A stretch of 64,000 nucleotides of DNA from Endotrypanum monterogeii (lineage: Eukaryota; Euglenozoa; Kinetoplastea; Trypanosomatida; Trypanosomatidae), in the NCBI GenBank assembly GCA_000333855.2, contig CM007333.1, positions 518,979 through 582,978 of the forward strand, given 5' to 3'. Below the pieces are notes generated by a model, which did no database searches, was not told the origin of the DNA, and was given only the letters and a program-made list of their open reading frames with translations. Below are positions 29,932-39,763 of the stretch, piece after piece. How positions within the stretch are numbered: the first letter of the stretch is position 1; each line of letters opens with the position of its first letter. A program made the translations under genes and the position numbers.

Positions 29932-32169
29932 CTACTCCTCCATCGGCTCCCCGTTCGGATAAAAAGTTTCGTCGCCACCATCAGGTCGGACAATCTTATA
30001 AATGCCATCGGGGTATAGAATCTCCTTGCTGCCATCTGGCAAGTGCTTCTCCGTCTGCCCGGTGGAGCGGAACTCGAAAGTCTGCACTCCGTTTGGCATT
30101 TGCGTGTGCATCGTCTGCGCCGCCTCATACCAGTAGGTGCCCTTTCCGGAGGGGAAGGTGCGCTTGATGTCGCCGTTTGTGAAATGCAGCGTCGTGTGAC
30201 CAGATGGCAATACCACCTTGAGCGTACCGTTCGCATAGTGGATCTCCCGCTTACCGCTACGGTACAAGACCTCTTTCTTGTTTGGGTTATCGCCCAGGGC
30301 CGCCTGCGACACGACGCCGTCGTTGGGTACATTCTCCTCTGGGGGTTCCTCTAGGTCACCTACCATCTCCTCTCGGGTGGGAATGCGATGATGGTGCGAT
30401 CTCGCCGGTGCCTGTGGCGGCTGCGACTCACTGGCCGGGAGGCGTTGCTTCGCAGACGCCGTCCCCGAGTGCATGCGAGGTGTGTTTATCTTGTTCCCCG
30501 ACGTTCTGATCCCCTCTGCCGAGACCGTTGCAGCAGCCGCTGCCTTTCGCTGATCCTCCTCCTCGCGTTGACGGCGCGCCGTGGCAGAAGCGGCGGCGGC
30601 TACAGCGGCTCGGTGTCGTGCCTCTTTTTCCTTCTCCTCCCTCTTACGGTCGGCAACTCTATTTTCCCTTTGGCGCCTGCGCTCCTCCATCGCATCCTCC
30701 TCGGCCTGCATGCGATCAAGCATCTGCCGGTTGCGCTTTTCCCGCGCAGCCGTGTCAGAAGTCGAGGCGCGAGGAGTGAAGTCCATCACGACGAGAGAAG
30801 CTCCACGGGATGTCCGTCGCGCACCAGCAGTTACTCCATTGTCGCTTCCGTCCTCCCCCTCCTCATAGGAGCGTGAAGGCGTGCTGTGTGTGGAGGGGTT
30901 GATAGACACGGTTTGACGCGAGGAAACTTTTTGCAGCGTCACCGGTGAGGCAGAAGCCCCTTGGAGGGATTGCAGTTGTTGCTCCTTTGTCATGGCGAGA
31001 AGCTCAGCATTTCGCCGAGTTAGGGAGTCGATGTCGCGGCGCATGCGGGCCACCTCCGCCTTGTGTATTCTCTGTGTCTCCCGCATGGTCAAGGTAAGGT
31101 CTTCAAGCTGTGTGCGCAATGAATCATTCTCCTGCGTCAAGTGTCGGTTGGTCTCACGCTCCGTCGCCAGGACAGCCGAAACATTTTTGTAGCGCTCCTC
31201 TGCAGCTCGCAGATCCTTCTTGGCATCGCGCTGCCCCTGCAAGCGGTGGTCGTCAGCGTCGACGCGGTCGTCCTCAATCTGCTTCTGCGTGCTGTAACGG
31301 TACTCCTCAAAGCGCTGCTTCTCCCGATCGAGCTGCTGCCGCGCGTATGCGTAGTGAATGCGCTCATCCTGCGCAGCCTTGACCTCCTGCTCCAGTCTAG
31401 CCATAAGTTCATCCTCTTCGCGGTTGTGACTGCCCGCCGGTAGTGACATCCCGGCGGCAGATAGAGGGTCTTGGGTGTAAGGCGTTCGGCGAAAGTAGTT
31501 GCGCTCCGCCACCGACGACGGTGGGGAGCGCGTCGCATGATAGTCGGAAGCAACATAGCGCGATACTCCCACGCCAGCGCTGCGAGGGGTGAATCCGCCA
31601 TATTGTCTCAAGTCGGCCCCGTTGGTGTCGGGACCACGGCCGGCGGCCCGAGAGGTATCGCGGCTGTAGACATCATTGGACGAGTTCTCTGAGTTACGGT
31701 TACTGAGCTGCTCGGGTTCAGAGCGCGTGGCAGCCTGCGGTGGGGATAATGGTGGCACTTCGGGGTTGACCCATTCCGGCCTCCTCGACACCATTGCGCG
31801 GGCGGACTGGCGTCGTTGCGGCGGCGCCCTGGCCTCCGGTTTCTCTACCCCGCGAGAAATTTTAGCGTCGACTGGGGGTGCGCTGGCCGCACGAGTGGGT
31901 GGAGGTGCCTTACGAGGAACAGCAACCACAACCTCGCCGAGGGGATCGTGGCTTTTGGCGTTGCGCATGTCGTACGCAATAGCCTCCCGCAGTGCCTTTG
32001 AGCCCCGACGCCCCCGATCGACGGCGCCGTCGGCACCGTTAGTGGCGCTCTTTGGCGGTGATTCCGCGACAGTGGACGAGTACGACAGACGTCCCTCGTC
32101 TCGCCGCAGAAACTTAAAGGACCCCTTCGGTTTGGGCTTTTGCCCTGCGAGCACCGAGACTCGCGACAT
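29932..32169 (-). CDS. SAS4: SAS-4/CPAP-like centriole and basal-body protein (TCP10 C-terminal domain)
   Basis: Protein of 745 residues. The C-terminal 110 residues (about 631-740) are a clear TCP10/G-box beta sheet: repeated short strands of the form EVLYRSGKREIHYANG, KVVLPSGHTTLHFTNGDIK and EILYPDGIYKIVRPDGG. In SAS-4/CPAP this domain binds STIL/Ana2-type partners during centriole assembly. Residues 1-240 are basic and disordered; coiled coils span about 251-400 and 475-545, the second very Arg/Glu/Ala-rich. In T. brucei an SAS-4 protein is reported at the flagellum attachment zone tip, so a FAZ role is possible. The start at 32169 was chosen because a pyrimidine-rich tract and AG (32176-32175) end five bases upstream; 60 further open codons upstream encode only hydrophobic low-complexity sequence. 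Confidence 0.9.
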   Translation of the reverse strand: MSRVSVLAGQKPKPKGSFKFLRRDEGRLSYSSTVAESPPKSATNGADGAVDRGRRGSKALREAIAYDMRNAKSHDPLGEVVVAVPRKAPPPTRAASAPPVDAKISRGVEKPEARAPPQRRQSARAMVSRRPEWVNPEVPPLSPPQAATRSEPEQLSNRNSENSSNDVYSRDTSRAAGRGPDTNGADLRQYGGFTPRSAGVGVSRYVASDYHATRSPPSSVAERNYFRRTPYTQDPLSAAGMSLPAGSHNREEDELMARLEQEVKAAQDERIHYAYARQQLDREKQRFEEYRYSTQKQIEDDRVDADDHRLQGQRDAKKDLRAAEERYKNVSAVLATERETNRHLTQENDSLRTQLEDLTLTMRETQRIHKAEVARMRRDIDSLTRRNAELLAMTKEQQLQSLQGASASPVTLQKVSSRQTVSINPSTHSTPSRSYEEGEDGSDNGVTAGARRTSRGASLVVMDFTPRASTSDTAAREKRNRQMLDRMQAEEDAMEERRRQRENRVADRKREEKEKEARHRAAVAAAASATARRQREEEDQRKAAAAATVSAEGIRTSGNKINTPRMHSGTASAKQRLPASESQPPQAPARSHHHRIPTREEMVGDLEEPPEENVPNDGVVSQAALGDNPNKKEVLYRSGKREIHYANGTLKVVLPSGHTTLHFTNGDIKRTFPSGKGTYWYEAAQTMHTQMPNGVQTFEFRSTGQTEKHLPDGSKEILYPDGIYKIVRPDGGDETFYPNGEPMEE

Positions 32170-32174
32170 GGGCA

Positions 32175-32205
32175 CTATAATAATAATAAAAAAAAGGGGG
32201 GGGGA
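32175..32205 (-). promoter_or_regulatory. Candidate trans-splice acceptor for the SAS-4 gene
   Basis: On the minus strand C and T runs pass into TTA repeats and an AG at 32176-32175, leaving a 5' UTR of five bases. Another AG after a T-run near 32240 is an alternative. Confidence 0.5.
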
Positions 32206-33429
32206 AATGACAATCGAGGAAATGCAAAAAAAAAACACCTGAAACAAAACAGAAACAAAATAGTGAGCAAAGAGCAGCGCAGGCCGACAGGCCCAGCGAG
32301 GGCGGTCAACACGTAAATGGAGAAACCAACCGAAAGAGTGTGACCGCACGTCAGGTGTGTGTGTGTGTGTGTGTGTGTGAAATGGAGGTCAGGAAGAGGA
32401 GGAGAAATGCCCGACGGTATCACCTCTTCGCGTCCAAGATCTCTATACCCACAGGAGAAGCTTCTCTGATTGCGTAAAGATCTTTTTTTTTTATGTGTGC
32501 TAGAGCGAACAGGTGAAGAGTTGTGCCGTGTCGTTCTCCCCCTTGCTCCCTACTGCGAAGCAACAGCAGCAACAAAAAAAAATGAGCCTCGTTAGTGTCT
32601 TCTTTTTTTTTCTTTTGTGGTGCGGCCCTCCCTCCGCCCTGTGTTCGCTGATCGTTGGTAGCGGAATGGGTGAATGCACTGCACCGAAATCACCCAACCG
32701 GTAAGGAAATGGTAATTGGGAGAAGGGAGATGTAAAGCAGAATTATATGCAACGTGTAGCTCCATTAGAAAAAAACAGAGAATGAACATATGGTCGCCCT
32801 CGCCGCCCCCACGGCGTAGATGTGTGGCACAGCGAAACAGAATCTGCAGTACAGTCTGTGAACTGGAGAGGGAGCATGAGCATGGCCTCTTCTACATTGG
32901 CGATACGAATGCAGGCAAATGACAACGAGGTATCGACATCTACTGAAGCGAGCACAAAACCGGGCACCTCGAAAAGCGAGAGAGAGAGTGACTCCACCCG
33001 TCTCACAGAAATCCGCTGCGCACCTCGACGAGATCCACTGGTTAAATGTGCCGCCAGCACGACATCATTGGTGCTAGTACGAGCCTAAGAGAGGGGGGGT
33101 GGGCATGTGCGCTCCTGCGGAACCTACCCTCTGGTACGTGCCATATGGCACAAAAGAAAAAACTAGATACGGAGACACACCCGAGTAGCTCGCGGAGACT
33201 GCCATGCCCCCTCCCCTCTTCCCTCTCCTCCCTCCCCAGCGACTCATGCTTTTCTCAGCCTCCTGTTCAGTAGGCAAAAAAAAAAAGAGGACCTGACAAA
33301 AGCTGAAGAAGTGATAATCACTCATCCCCTCTCTCTATAGATAAAAAAAGACGCGCCAAGAGTACAAATAAATAAAATGCAAACAGAGGAAAATAGGTGT
33401 GCCGCAGTTATACAAATCGTGGACACAAT

Positions 33430-33430
<1 letters not shown>

Positions 33431-33464
<34 letters not shown>
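33431..33464. repeat. CA microsatellite
   Basis: About 17 CA units just 3' of the coiled-coil gene on the coding strand. Confidence 0.9.
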
Positions 33465-33468
<4 letters not shown>

Positions 33469-33752
33469 AACGTCTATCAGCGTTATAGCGCCAGTGCAAA
33501 ACAACAGCCAAACACCACCAGATGCGGCTTCGCAAAAATGAGTGACGATGAGAAGCACAGACGCTTCGGACCCACGCATAGACACGCGCAGGGCCACTAT
33601 TCCAGACGCAAGTCGAGAAAGGAGGTATTATGGACTCTTTTCGTCAGACACAATGGTACCCGCAGACACACACACACACACACACACGTCTCCCTCCTCT
33701 TGTAGTTGCCTCTATCACCTGATGTCTCAAGCGACCGCCACTCACCACAGCA

Positions 33753-36700
33753 CTACAGATAGCGATCAACGTAGCGACCGCCCCTGCGCGAGCCATCGGA
33801 AGACGAGCCAATCGTCTCAGCTACCGCCGCCGCCGAGGCCGTCGCTGAGCCCATCGAGTAGTTCACAGTATCCGTCTTCTTGTGTGAGGGCTTTGGCACA
33901 AATGCGAGGAGTAAGCAAGCGAGGACGTAGTAGATACAAAAAACCATCACAGAGCACACTATCAACGGGTTCGCAATCAGCCACCATAGGGGCATGTGCG
34001 CCGTGGGATTGACGATTTCTGAGTTAGGCCGCAGTGTCACTTGTGCAGTCGTTCGCTCCCGCTCCGCATGTACATTTCGATTTGACATTTCCTGACAAAT
34101 CTTTTCTATTCTCTGCATGGCTGCTGAGGTGGTCTCGCCCACCGTCTTCGCGACAACCTTGACCTGCGTCGAGTACGCCGCAAGATGCGCCTGCAGCACG
34201 GAGCTCACCTCCGCTTGGTAGGAGGGAATGACCCGTTTCTCTGCGGCTGAGAGACCCTCCTTTAGAGCAGCTTGCACAGCCGTCTTCAACTCCACTGCGG
34301 AGCGGCTCGTCTCCGCCTCCACCACCTGCGAAACTTGAGCCCTATCTTCTTTTTGTTGAGAAAGAAGACGCGCCACGGTGGTGTCCAGAACTTGCTGGAT
34401 TTCGTCGAGAACGGGAAGATCCCTTTTAGTGCTCTCTAACGATTCGATCTTGGACATGAGTGACTGCAACAGTGCCGCGGCCTCGCGCTGCTGCGACTCA
34501 CCCTGATTGCCAAGCTCACTAAGACCCTTCTGGAACGTTTCTTCCACACGCTGCATTTCTGTCTGCACAACAGATTGCAGCGTCACCGGCGCAGCACCAG
34601 GCGTGTCGCCGTCGCGCACAAGCGATGCCTCTTCCTCTTGAAGCTGGCGCAACCCCGCGAGTTCGTCCTGCAGCGTCTTTGTCAAAAGTCGAGTGCCCTT
34701 ACCTGGCGGTGCCGACGCAAGGTCGCTGACGAGCTGATTGAGGCGGTGCAAACGGTCCTGCATAGCGGCGCGGAGGCGCACCTGAGCGTGCCGCTGCTCC
34801 GCAGAAAGCCCGACGAGCGCCGGAGACGGCTGGAGAAGCTCCACGGCCATGCGCTGCCCCTCGAGAGCTTCCTGCATCGCCGCCATTCGTGCCAAGAGGG
34901 CTTCGGTGCGCTGCGCTTGCTCTCGCTCACTTCCAGTTGCAACCTCCCGCAGGGAGACCAGCAACTCCTCCTTCTGCGCCTGCGACATGGATTGGAATGA
35001 GTCCTGCATACTGCGTAGCTGCCCCCGTACCCCTTCGTCCGTGGCCGCGTTACGCACAGCCTCCATGAGTTGAGCGTCGCGATCTTCTAGTGACCTCGTC
35101 AGAGATGTGAAGCGATCCTGGAAAAGCGTCTTAAGTGCGTCTCGCTCCGATGCCTGCGTCGCTGCAGCCGCTTCCGAGGCGCTAAGGAACTGCTGGGTCG
35201 CCTCCTGAAGACGCGTCATCACTGATGAAACGTCGGCAGTCCGGCCAACCTCATCAAGTCGCTCCCCCAGGCGGCGCAGTGCGGCGGCGTTTGCCTCCAG
35301 AGAGACACCCATTGGAGCCAAAAGCTCCACCATGTCCGGCAGCAAGCTAACAGGGGCAGCTGGTGCAGGCAGAGTCTCCACGGCAACCGCCTTCGCCCTC
35401 TCCGCACCCTTCAACTCCCTTGCCACCCGCCTCTCCTCCTCGATCTCTCTGGCGAGCAGGGCACTAGCTCGCGCGGCCTCTTGCTGCTCCCGCACCGCCG
35501 ACGTCACCGTCTCTGAGAGCGACGCTATCTTGGTCATCAGCTTCGTCTCCTGGAGACTGAGCTCATCCTTCAGGAAGGTGAGCACGCTATCAATATACTT
35601 GTACATCGGTGCCAAATTCACCTCGGGCGTCTTGCCTGCCTGGGTCTGTAACTCCTTCAGAAGCTCTTCGCGCAGGCCCGTGAGCTCGTGCGTCGTCCTC
35701 TCTACGAGTGCCGCCGCAGCGGTCGATGCTGCATCGATGGCGCTGGACTTCTGTTCATCCTCCGAACGTTGTGCCCGCAGCTGACTCTCGAGTACATCGC
35801 GCATCCCCTCCAGCTGCCCCGCTACACTTGCCGATACCGATTTTGACACACTGTCGGCTATTTGGAGAAGCTGCTGTTCAAGCACCAGCTGATGGACGGC
35901 GTTCATCTTTTCCACCTGCACAGAAAGGTCTGCCCATCGCGGTGCGAGTACGGCCTCGAGAGCTTCTGAGAGCAACTCCTGCGAAAGAGGCGCTTGTGGC
36001 AAGACTTCGAGGGGCTGTGAGGCAGGCAACGCGGCAGCTGACGCGGCCTCAGCAGATTCACGGAGCGCGTTCAACTGCTCTTGAACTGTTTTCATAGCGG
36101 ACTGCACAGCACCATCCGTGTGCTGCTGGATGGCAGCTGTGACGCTGTCGCTCACCACCTGAGCCACAGTCATCAGTTGGCGCTCCGTGTCGTCGTTTCG
36201 GAGGGCCGACATGGCAGCTGCACTCGACACGTCGCGGCGTAGACCCTCCAACGCTTCCGTGATTCTCTGCTGTGCCGCAACGGACTCCTGGCCGTCAGAG
36301 GCCACTGTTGGATTCGGTTCAGGAACGACAGATGCGCTGGCTACAGTGCTACGCAACTCATCAAGTTGGCGCTGCAGGAGCTCTTGCATAGCCTGCAACG
36401 AGTCGCGTGTGGCAGCCTGCTCCTTGAAGACCTCCCCCACGGTTTCGTCCACAGCCACAAGGCGGCTTTGAGTGGACTGTACAAGATCAAAAACCTTCTC
36501 AATCTCAATCGCCATGTCCGCATCGGCGAACGAACCACCCACCGCGGCGTCTCCATCAGCATCTTTTTCCTTGGCAAGCTTCTTGACCTCGGCGGCAATG
36601 GTGCGGCGCAGCTCGTCGGTGGCCGACTGCACCGCACTTTCGACGCTCACCTCAATGGCTCTCACGTCGATGGCTGCGCTGGCAGCGTTGCTGTCGCCAC

Positions 36701-37715
36701 CGTCGCCGCGGCTAGCGGAGACTTCCTTTTGGGCCAAAAGATCGTTGATTAAGCTCGACAAGTTCTCCTGCTGTTCAGCGGTCGCCCTCTGGACTGCCTC
36801 CACAACGGCAGCGCGGAGCTCCGCCGAAGTTGAGGCCTGCACAGACACCTCACGACCTTCCACTACCGCGGTGACCCGCCTCTTTAAGTCATCGAAGTGC
36901 GCCGATGTGCTCTCTTCCAGGCGAGTGAGTTGCTGTGCGATGTCGCTGTCTAGGGTTGGTGTAGGGGTGGGGTTGGGTGGCGCAGCGACTAGCGTGGAAC
37001 TGGCGAGCTGCTCAACAACGCGTGCACTCACCACTCGCGCGACAGCCTCGACATCGATGGAGACCGGGGAAGGAGTAGAAGAAGCCGTACTGGGATTCCC
37101 TACCTCTGTGGAGACCTGTGGCTCACGCAGAACATGAAGTTGTCGGAGTTCATCGTGAATGCTATTCAGTACGATCTCTGTGAAGTTCTTAATCTTGTCC
37201 TCGTAGGCTACGTGCAGGGTGTCCAGCCGCTGCCCGGTGCGCTGCTCTACCTGCTGCACTACGAGGTTTGCCACCACCTCCAGTTGATCGCGCAGACATT
37301 GCTCAATGACATCTCGCTCTGTCGAGCTGATGCCGTCTGTGTAGGTTGCACCGCTGGTTTGAGGTATTTTGTTAGCGTAAACCCCATGCGGTAGTACCGG
37401 CGTCACGCGCACACTGGCGAGACTCGGCATCGACAGTGCCAACACAGCACGTTGTACCTCCGCATCCTCTGGGTGAAGGGTCGCCTCCACATCCAGTACG
37501 ACATCTTCCGGAATGCCCTTCAGTAGATCTGAAGAAGGACCATAACCACGAGAGCGAATACGAAGTGAACGCGGTCCACCAGAGGGATGCGGCGACAGGA
37601 GCTTACGAGCAGCAGCTATAGCAGCGTTCGAGGTGCCGTGGTGCCGCAGCGCAGCGGCGAGATGTACTCGCGCCCGGGCAACCAGGCGACCGGAGGTCGG
37701 ACGACACACCTGCAT
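33753..37715 (-). CDS. Giant coiled-coil protein with mitochondrial-type presequence and C-terminal membrane segment
   Basis: Protein of 1320 residues from the ATG at 37715. The first 40 residues lack acidic side chains and are rich in Arg, Ala, Leu and Ser, a typical mitochondrial import presequence. After a short globular part (about 50-150) nearly the whole chain to 1215 is alpha-helical coiled coil, rich in Ala, Glu, Gln and Ser with heptad spacing. One strongly hydrophobic segment (about 1243-1272, starting at LWWLIANPLIV) precedes a 45-residue basic and Ser-rich tail. The likely arrangement is a membrane-anchored rod in the mitochondrion. It has no enzymatic motif. It resembles neither Mic60 (whose membrane segment is N-terminal) nor any named kinetoplast attachment protein I can recall, so function is unknown. 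The tail could face the matrix or intermembrane space. Confidence 0.85.
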   Translation of the reverse strand: MQVCRPTSGRLVARARVHLAAALRHHGTSNAAIAAARKLLSPHPSGGPRSLRIRSRGYGPSSDLLKGIPEDVVLDVEATLHPEDAEVQRAVLALSMPSLASVRVTPVLPHGVYANKIPQTSGATYTDGISSTERDVIEQCLRDQLEVVANLVVQQVEQRTGQRLDTLHVAYEDKIKNFTEIVLNSIHDELRQLHVLREPQVSTEVGNPSTASSTPSPVSIDVEAVARVVSARVVEQLASSTLVAAPPNPTPTPTLDSDIAQQLTRLEESTSAHFDDLKRRVTAVVEGREVSVQASTSAELRAAVVEAVQRATAEQQENLSSLINDLLAQKEVSASRGDGGDSNAASAAIDVRAIEVSVESAVQSATDELRRTIAAEVKKLAKEKDADGDAAVGGSFADADMAIEIEKVFDLVQSTQSRLVAVDETVGEVFKEQAATRDSLQAMQELLQRQLDELRSTVASASVVPEPNPTVASDGQESVAAQQRITEALEGLRRDVSSAAAMSALRNDDTERQLMTVAQVVSDSVTAAIQQHTDGAVQSAMKTVQEQLNALRESAEAASAAALPASQPLEVLPQAPLSQELLSEALEAVLAPRWADLSVQVEKMNAVHQLVLEQQLLQIADSVSKSVSASVAGQLEGMRDVLESQLRAQRSEDEQKSSAIDAASTAAAALVERTTHELTGLREELLKELQTQAGKTPEVNLAPMYKYIDSVLTFLKDELSLQETKLMTKIASLSETVTSAVREQQEAARASALLAREIEEERRVARELKGAERAKAVAVETLPAPAAPVSLLPDMVELLAPMGVSLEANAAALRRLGERLDEVGRTADVSSVMTRLQEATQQFLSASEAAAATQASERDALKTLFQDRFTSLTRSLEDRDAQLMEAVRNAATDEGVRGQLRSMQDSFQSMSQAQKEELLVSLREVATGSEREQAQRTEALLARMAAMQEALEGQRMAVELLQPSPALVGLSAEQRHAQVRLRAAMQDRLHRLNQLVSDLASAPPGKGTRLLTKTLQDELAGLRQLQEEEASLVRDGDTPGAAPVTLQSVVQTEMQRVEETFQKGLSELGNQGESQQREAAALLQSLMSKIESLESTKRDLPVLDEIQQVLDTTVARLLSQQKEDRAQVSQVVEAETSRSAVELKTAVQAALKEGLSAAEKRVIPSYQAEVSSVLQAHLAAYSTQVKVVAKTVGETTSAAMQRIEKICQEMSNRNVHAERERTTAQVTLRPNSEIVNPTAHMPLWWLIANPLIVCSVMVFCIYYVLACLLLAFVPKPSHKKTDTVNYSMGSATASAAAVAETIGSSSDGSRRGGRYVDRYL

Positions 37716-39763
37716 GACTTTCACACCGACACTCGAACTCTACCGTAGACAAGCACAGTTTGGTCTCTCTTCGGGGGAAAGGCGGAGCACAGAGGAACTT
37801 ATGGTTTATTGTTATGACAGCTCACGCACTTGAGGTGGTGGCTGTGCAGAAGAGAGCAGCACCCACACTGAGAAAAAAAAACACGATATGTGGATAAAAG
37901 GGGCCGCCGCCACTGATGTACGCTGAGACCTGAGCGCTACCCGGGTACGTCTCTGTAGCTGCCCCTTCCCTTGCACTTGCTCCCCTGGTCAGATCGTCTA
38001 TGATAATGTGTTTCTATGTAGTTGTGCCCAGAGTGCCAGTGCACCTCTTTTGTTTGAATGTGTATGGGAGTGTCAATGCGCGTGAGTGCGCGTGTACTAA
38101 AGGGAGTAGGGGACTCGTTAGGAAGACACTCTAGTCTCTCTGCAGGACACCAGTAGTATGACTCACGACGGCCTGGGTCGTGAAAGCCTCATAACAGAGA
38201 CCAGCGATAGCGTAGCGTGAGGCGAAGAAGCACAGAGGTAGAAGGGATAATCAAGGTAAGAAAAAGAAGACTCGCTGCAGCGCTGGAAAACACGTGAATG
38301 CGACCTGGCATGAAAGACGTCTACACGTCACTGAAATCACACCCACCCACCCCCGACACACACAAAAAAAAAAAAAATTGCGCAGCCCTTATCCCCTTCC
38401 GCCCCGGGATATTAGCCCAGCCACCACATCGATATTTTTTTTTCTTGTGTGTGTGATCATCATCATATATATATATATATATCTGTGTGTGTGTGTATTT
38501 TTTTTTATCTTTTTTGAGATGAATAAAACAGCATCACGGCAAGCCAAAACAAAGAGTAGACGAGAGAGCCCCAACAGTTGGGAGACGACAAAAGACAACA
38601 TGGCGAACCATCCGATGATAAACGACACACCAACAGCCAGACATACAAGAGTGGAAAAAAAAAAGGCGTTGGGATAGGGCGAGGGAGGGAGAAAGGGGGG
38701 AGAGGCAGCAACAGTCAATAAAAAGACACGCATGAATACTCGATGACAGTGCATCCGACAACATAGACGATGGAGAAGAAATTGAAAAAACTAGAACCAC
38801 GAGAAACACGACGAGTAAATAAAAAAAAGAGCCCGAGCACACAGGACAAAAGGGGGAGGCATCGGAACGTCTGTGAGCGGGAGGAAGGGGCGGGGACGGG
38901 GGCACAGACCCCCCCCCTTCCAAGAAAAAACAAAAAAATAGAGGTCGCATGACGACATCCACGATTCCCACGCCACAAATCAGAGAAAGAGACACATACA
39001 CGCACTGGCACAACCAAATACAACTACTCTAGACGGGACGAAAATCATATCCTCTTTAATAGGGAGGAGGACTATGAAAGGGACGCTGCAGGAACGCCTA
39101 AAGGGAAGGAGTGAGAGAATGAAATAGTAGCCGATGAGATGAAGGCATTTTCAAAGTCCCTCTGTCCGCCCCACATACTTCCTTATACACGCACAGCCGC
39201 CAGGTGAACTGCCAGAGCATCACAGACACACACACACACACACACAAACAAAAAAAAAAGCGTGTGATGAGAAAAAAAAGAAAAAAAAGTGGGAGATTTG
39301 AAGACACTTTCCGAGGTGAAACGATGAGAAACAGACACAAGGAAGTGAGGGGGGGGGGGGGGATAATGTCGCACCGCACCCCTCGACTAATACCGGCCTC
39401 ACTACCGCCATCATCATACTCAGTGACGTGTGTGAGGGGGTGAAGGCGGGAGGAGAGGGAAGAAGGGGGGGGGGGGGTTGACCGCAGTTGAGAGGAGATT
39501 TTTTTTTTCCTCAGTCCTCACGCACAGAGTCCTCTTTGCGCTTCTCCACTCCCTTCACGGCCTCGCGTGAACCGGTGAGTGACGTGACCCTAGCGAATGC
39601 TACGATGAGAAGCAAAATAGCCGGCGATCCAAAATAAGCAGCCCGCGAAAGACATCAAAGCCCAAGGCCCAAAATGGGAAGAGAAAATACCGTCAGGGAT
39701 ACGAAGTCCAACAGCAGGAGAAAGCAATCAGCTGATCCTGTGCATCGCGCATCGATTAATGCG
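37716..39763 (-). other. Intergenic: coiled-coil gene 5' region and kinesin 3' flank
   Basis: No gene is supported. Positions 37740-38330 form an island of ordinary composition; the rest is A-rich and purine-rich on the plus strand, with a TA/TG array at 38464-38499, CA at 39226-39246 and G-runs at 39349-39362 and 39465-39477. Confidence 0.6.

Larger units (their letters stand above)
32170..33752 (-). other. Intergenic: SAS-4 5' region and 3' flank of the coiled-coil gene
   Basis: No gene is supported. It contains a TG array at 32353-32379, CA arrays at 33431-33464 and 33667-33687, and between them an island of ordinary composition (about 32640-33240, near 600 bases) that is open in frames on both strands but lacks a suitable ATG. 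Its size and 3'-flank position would suit a decayed SIDER-type retroposon (inference). Confidence 0.55.

Noticed and set aside
32822..33088. Protein-like plus-strand frame in the 3' flank of the coiled-coil gene
   Set aside because: Starts without ATG, is on the non-transcribed strand, and the minus-strand counterpart also lacks an ATG.
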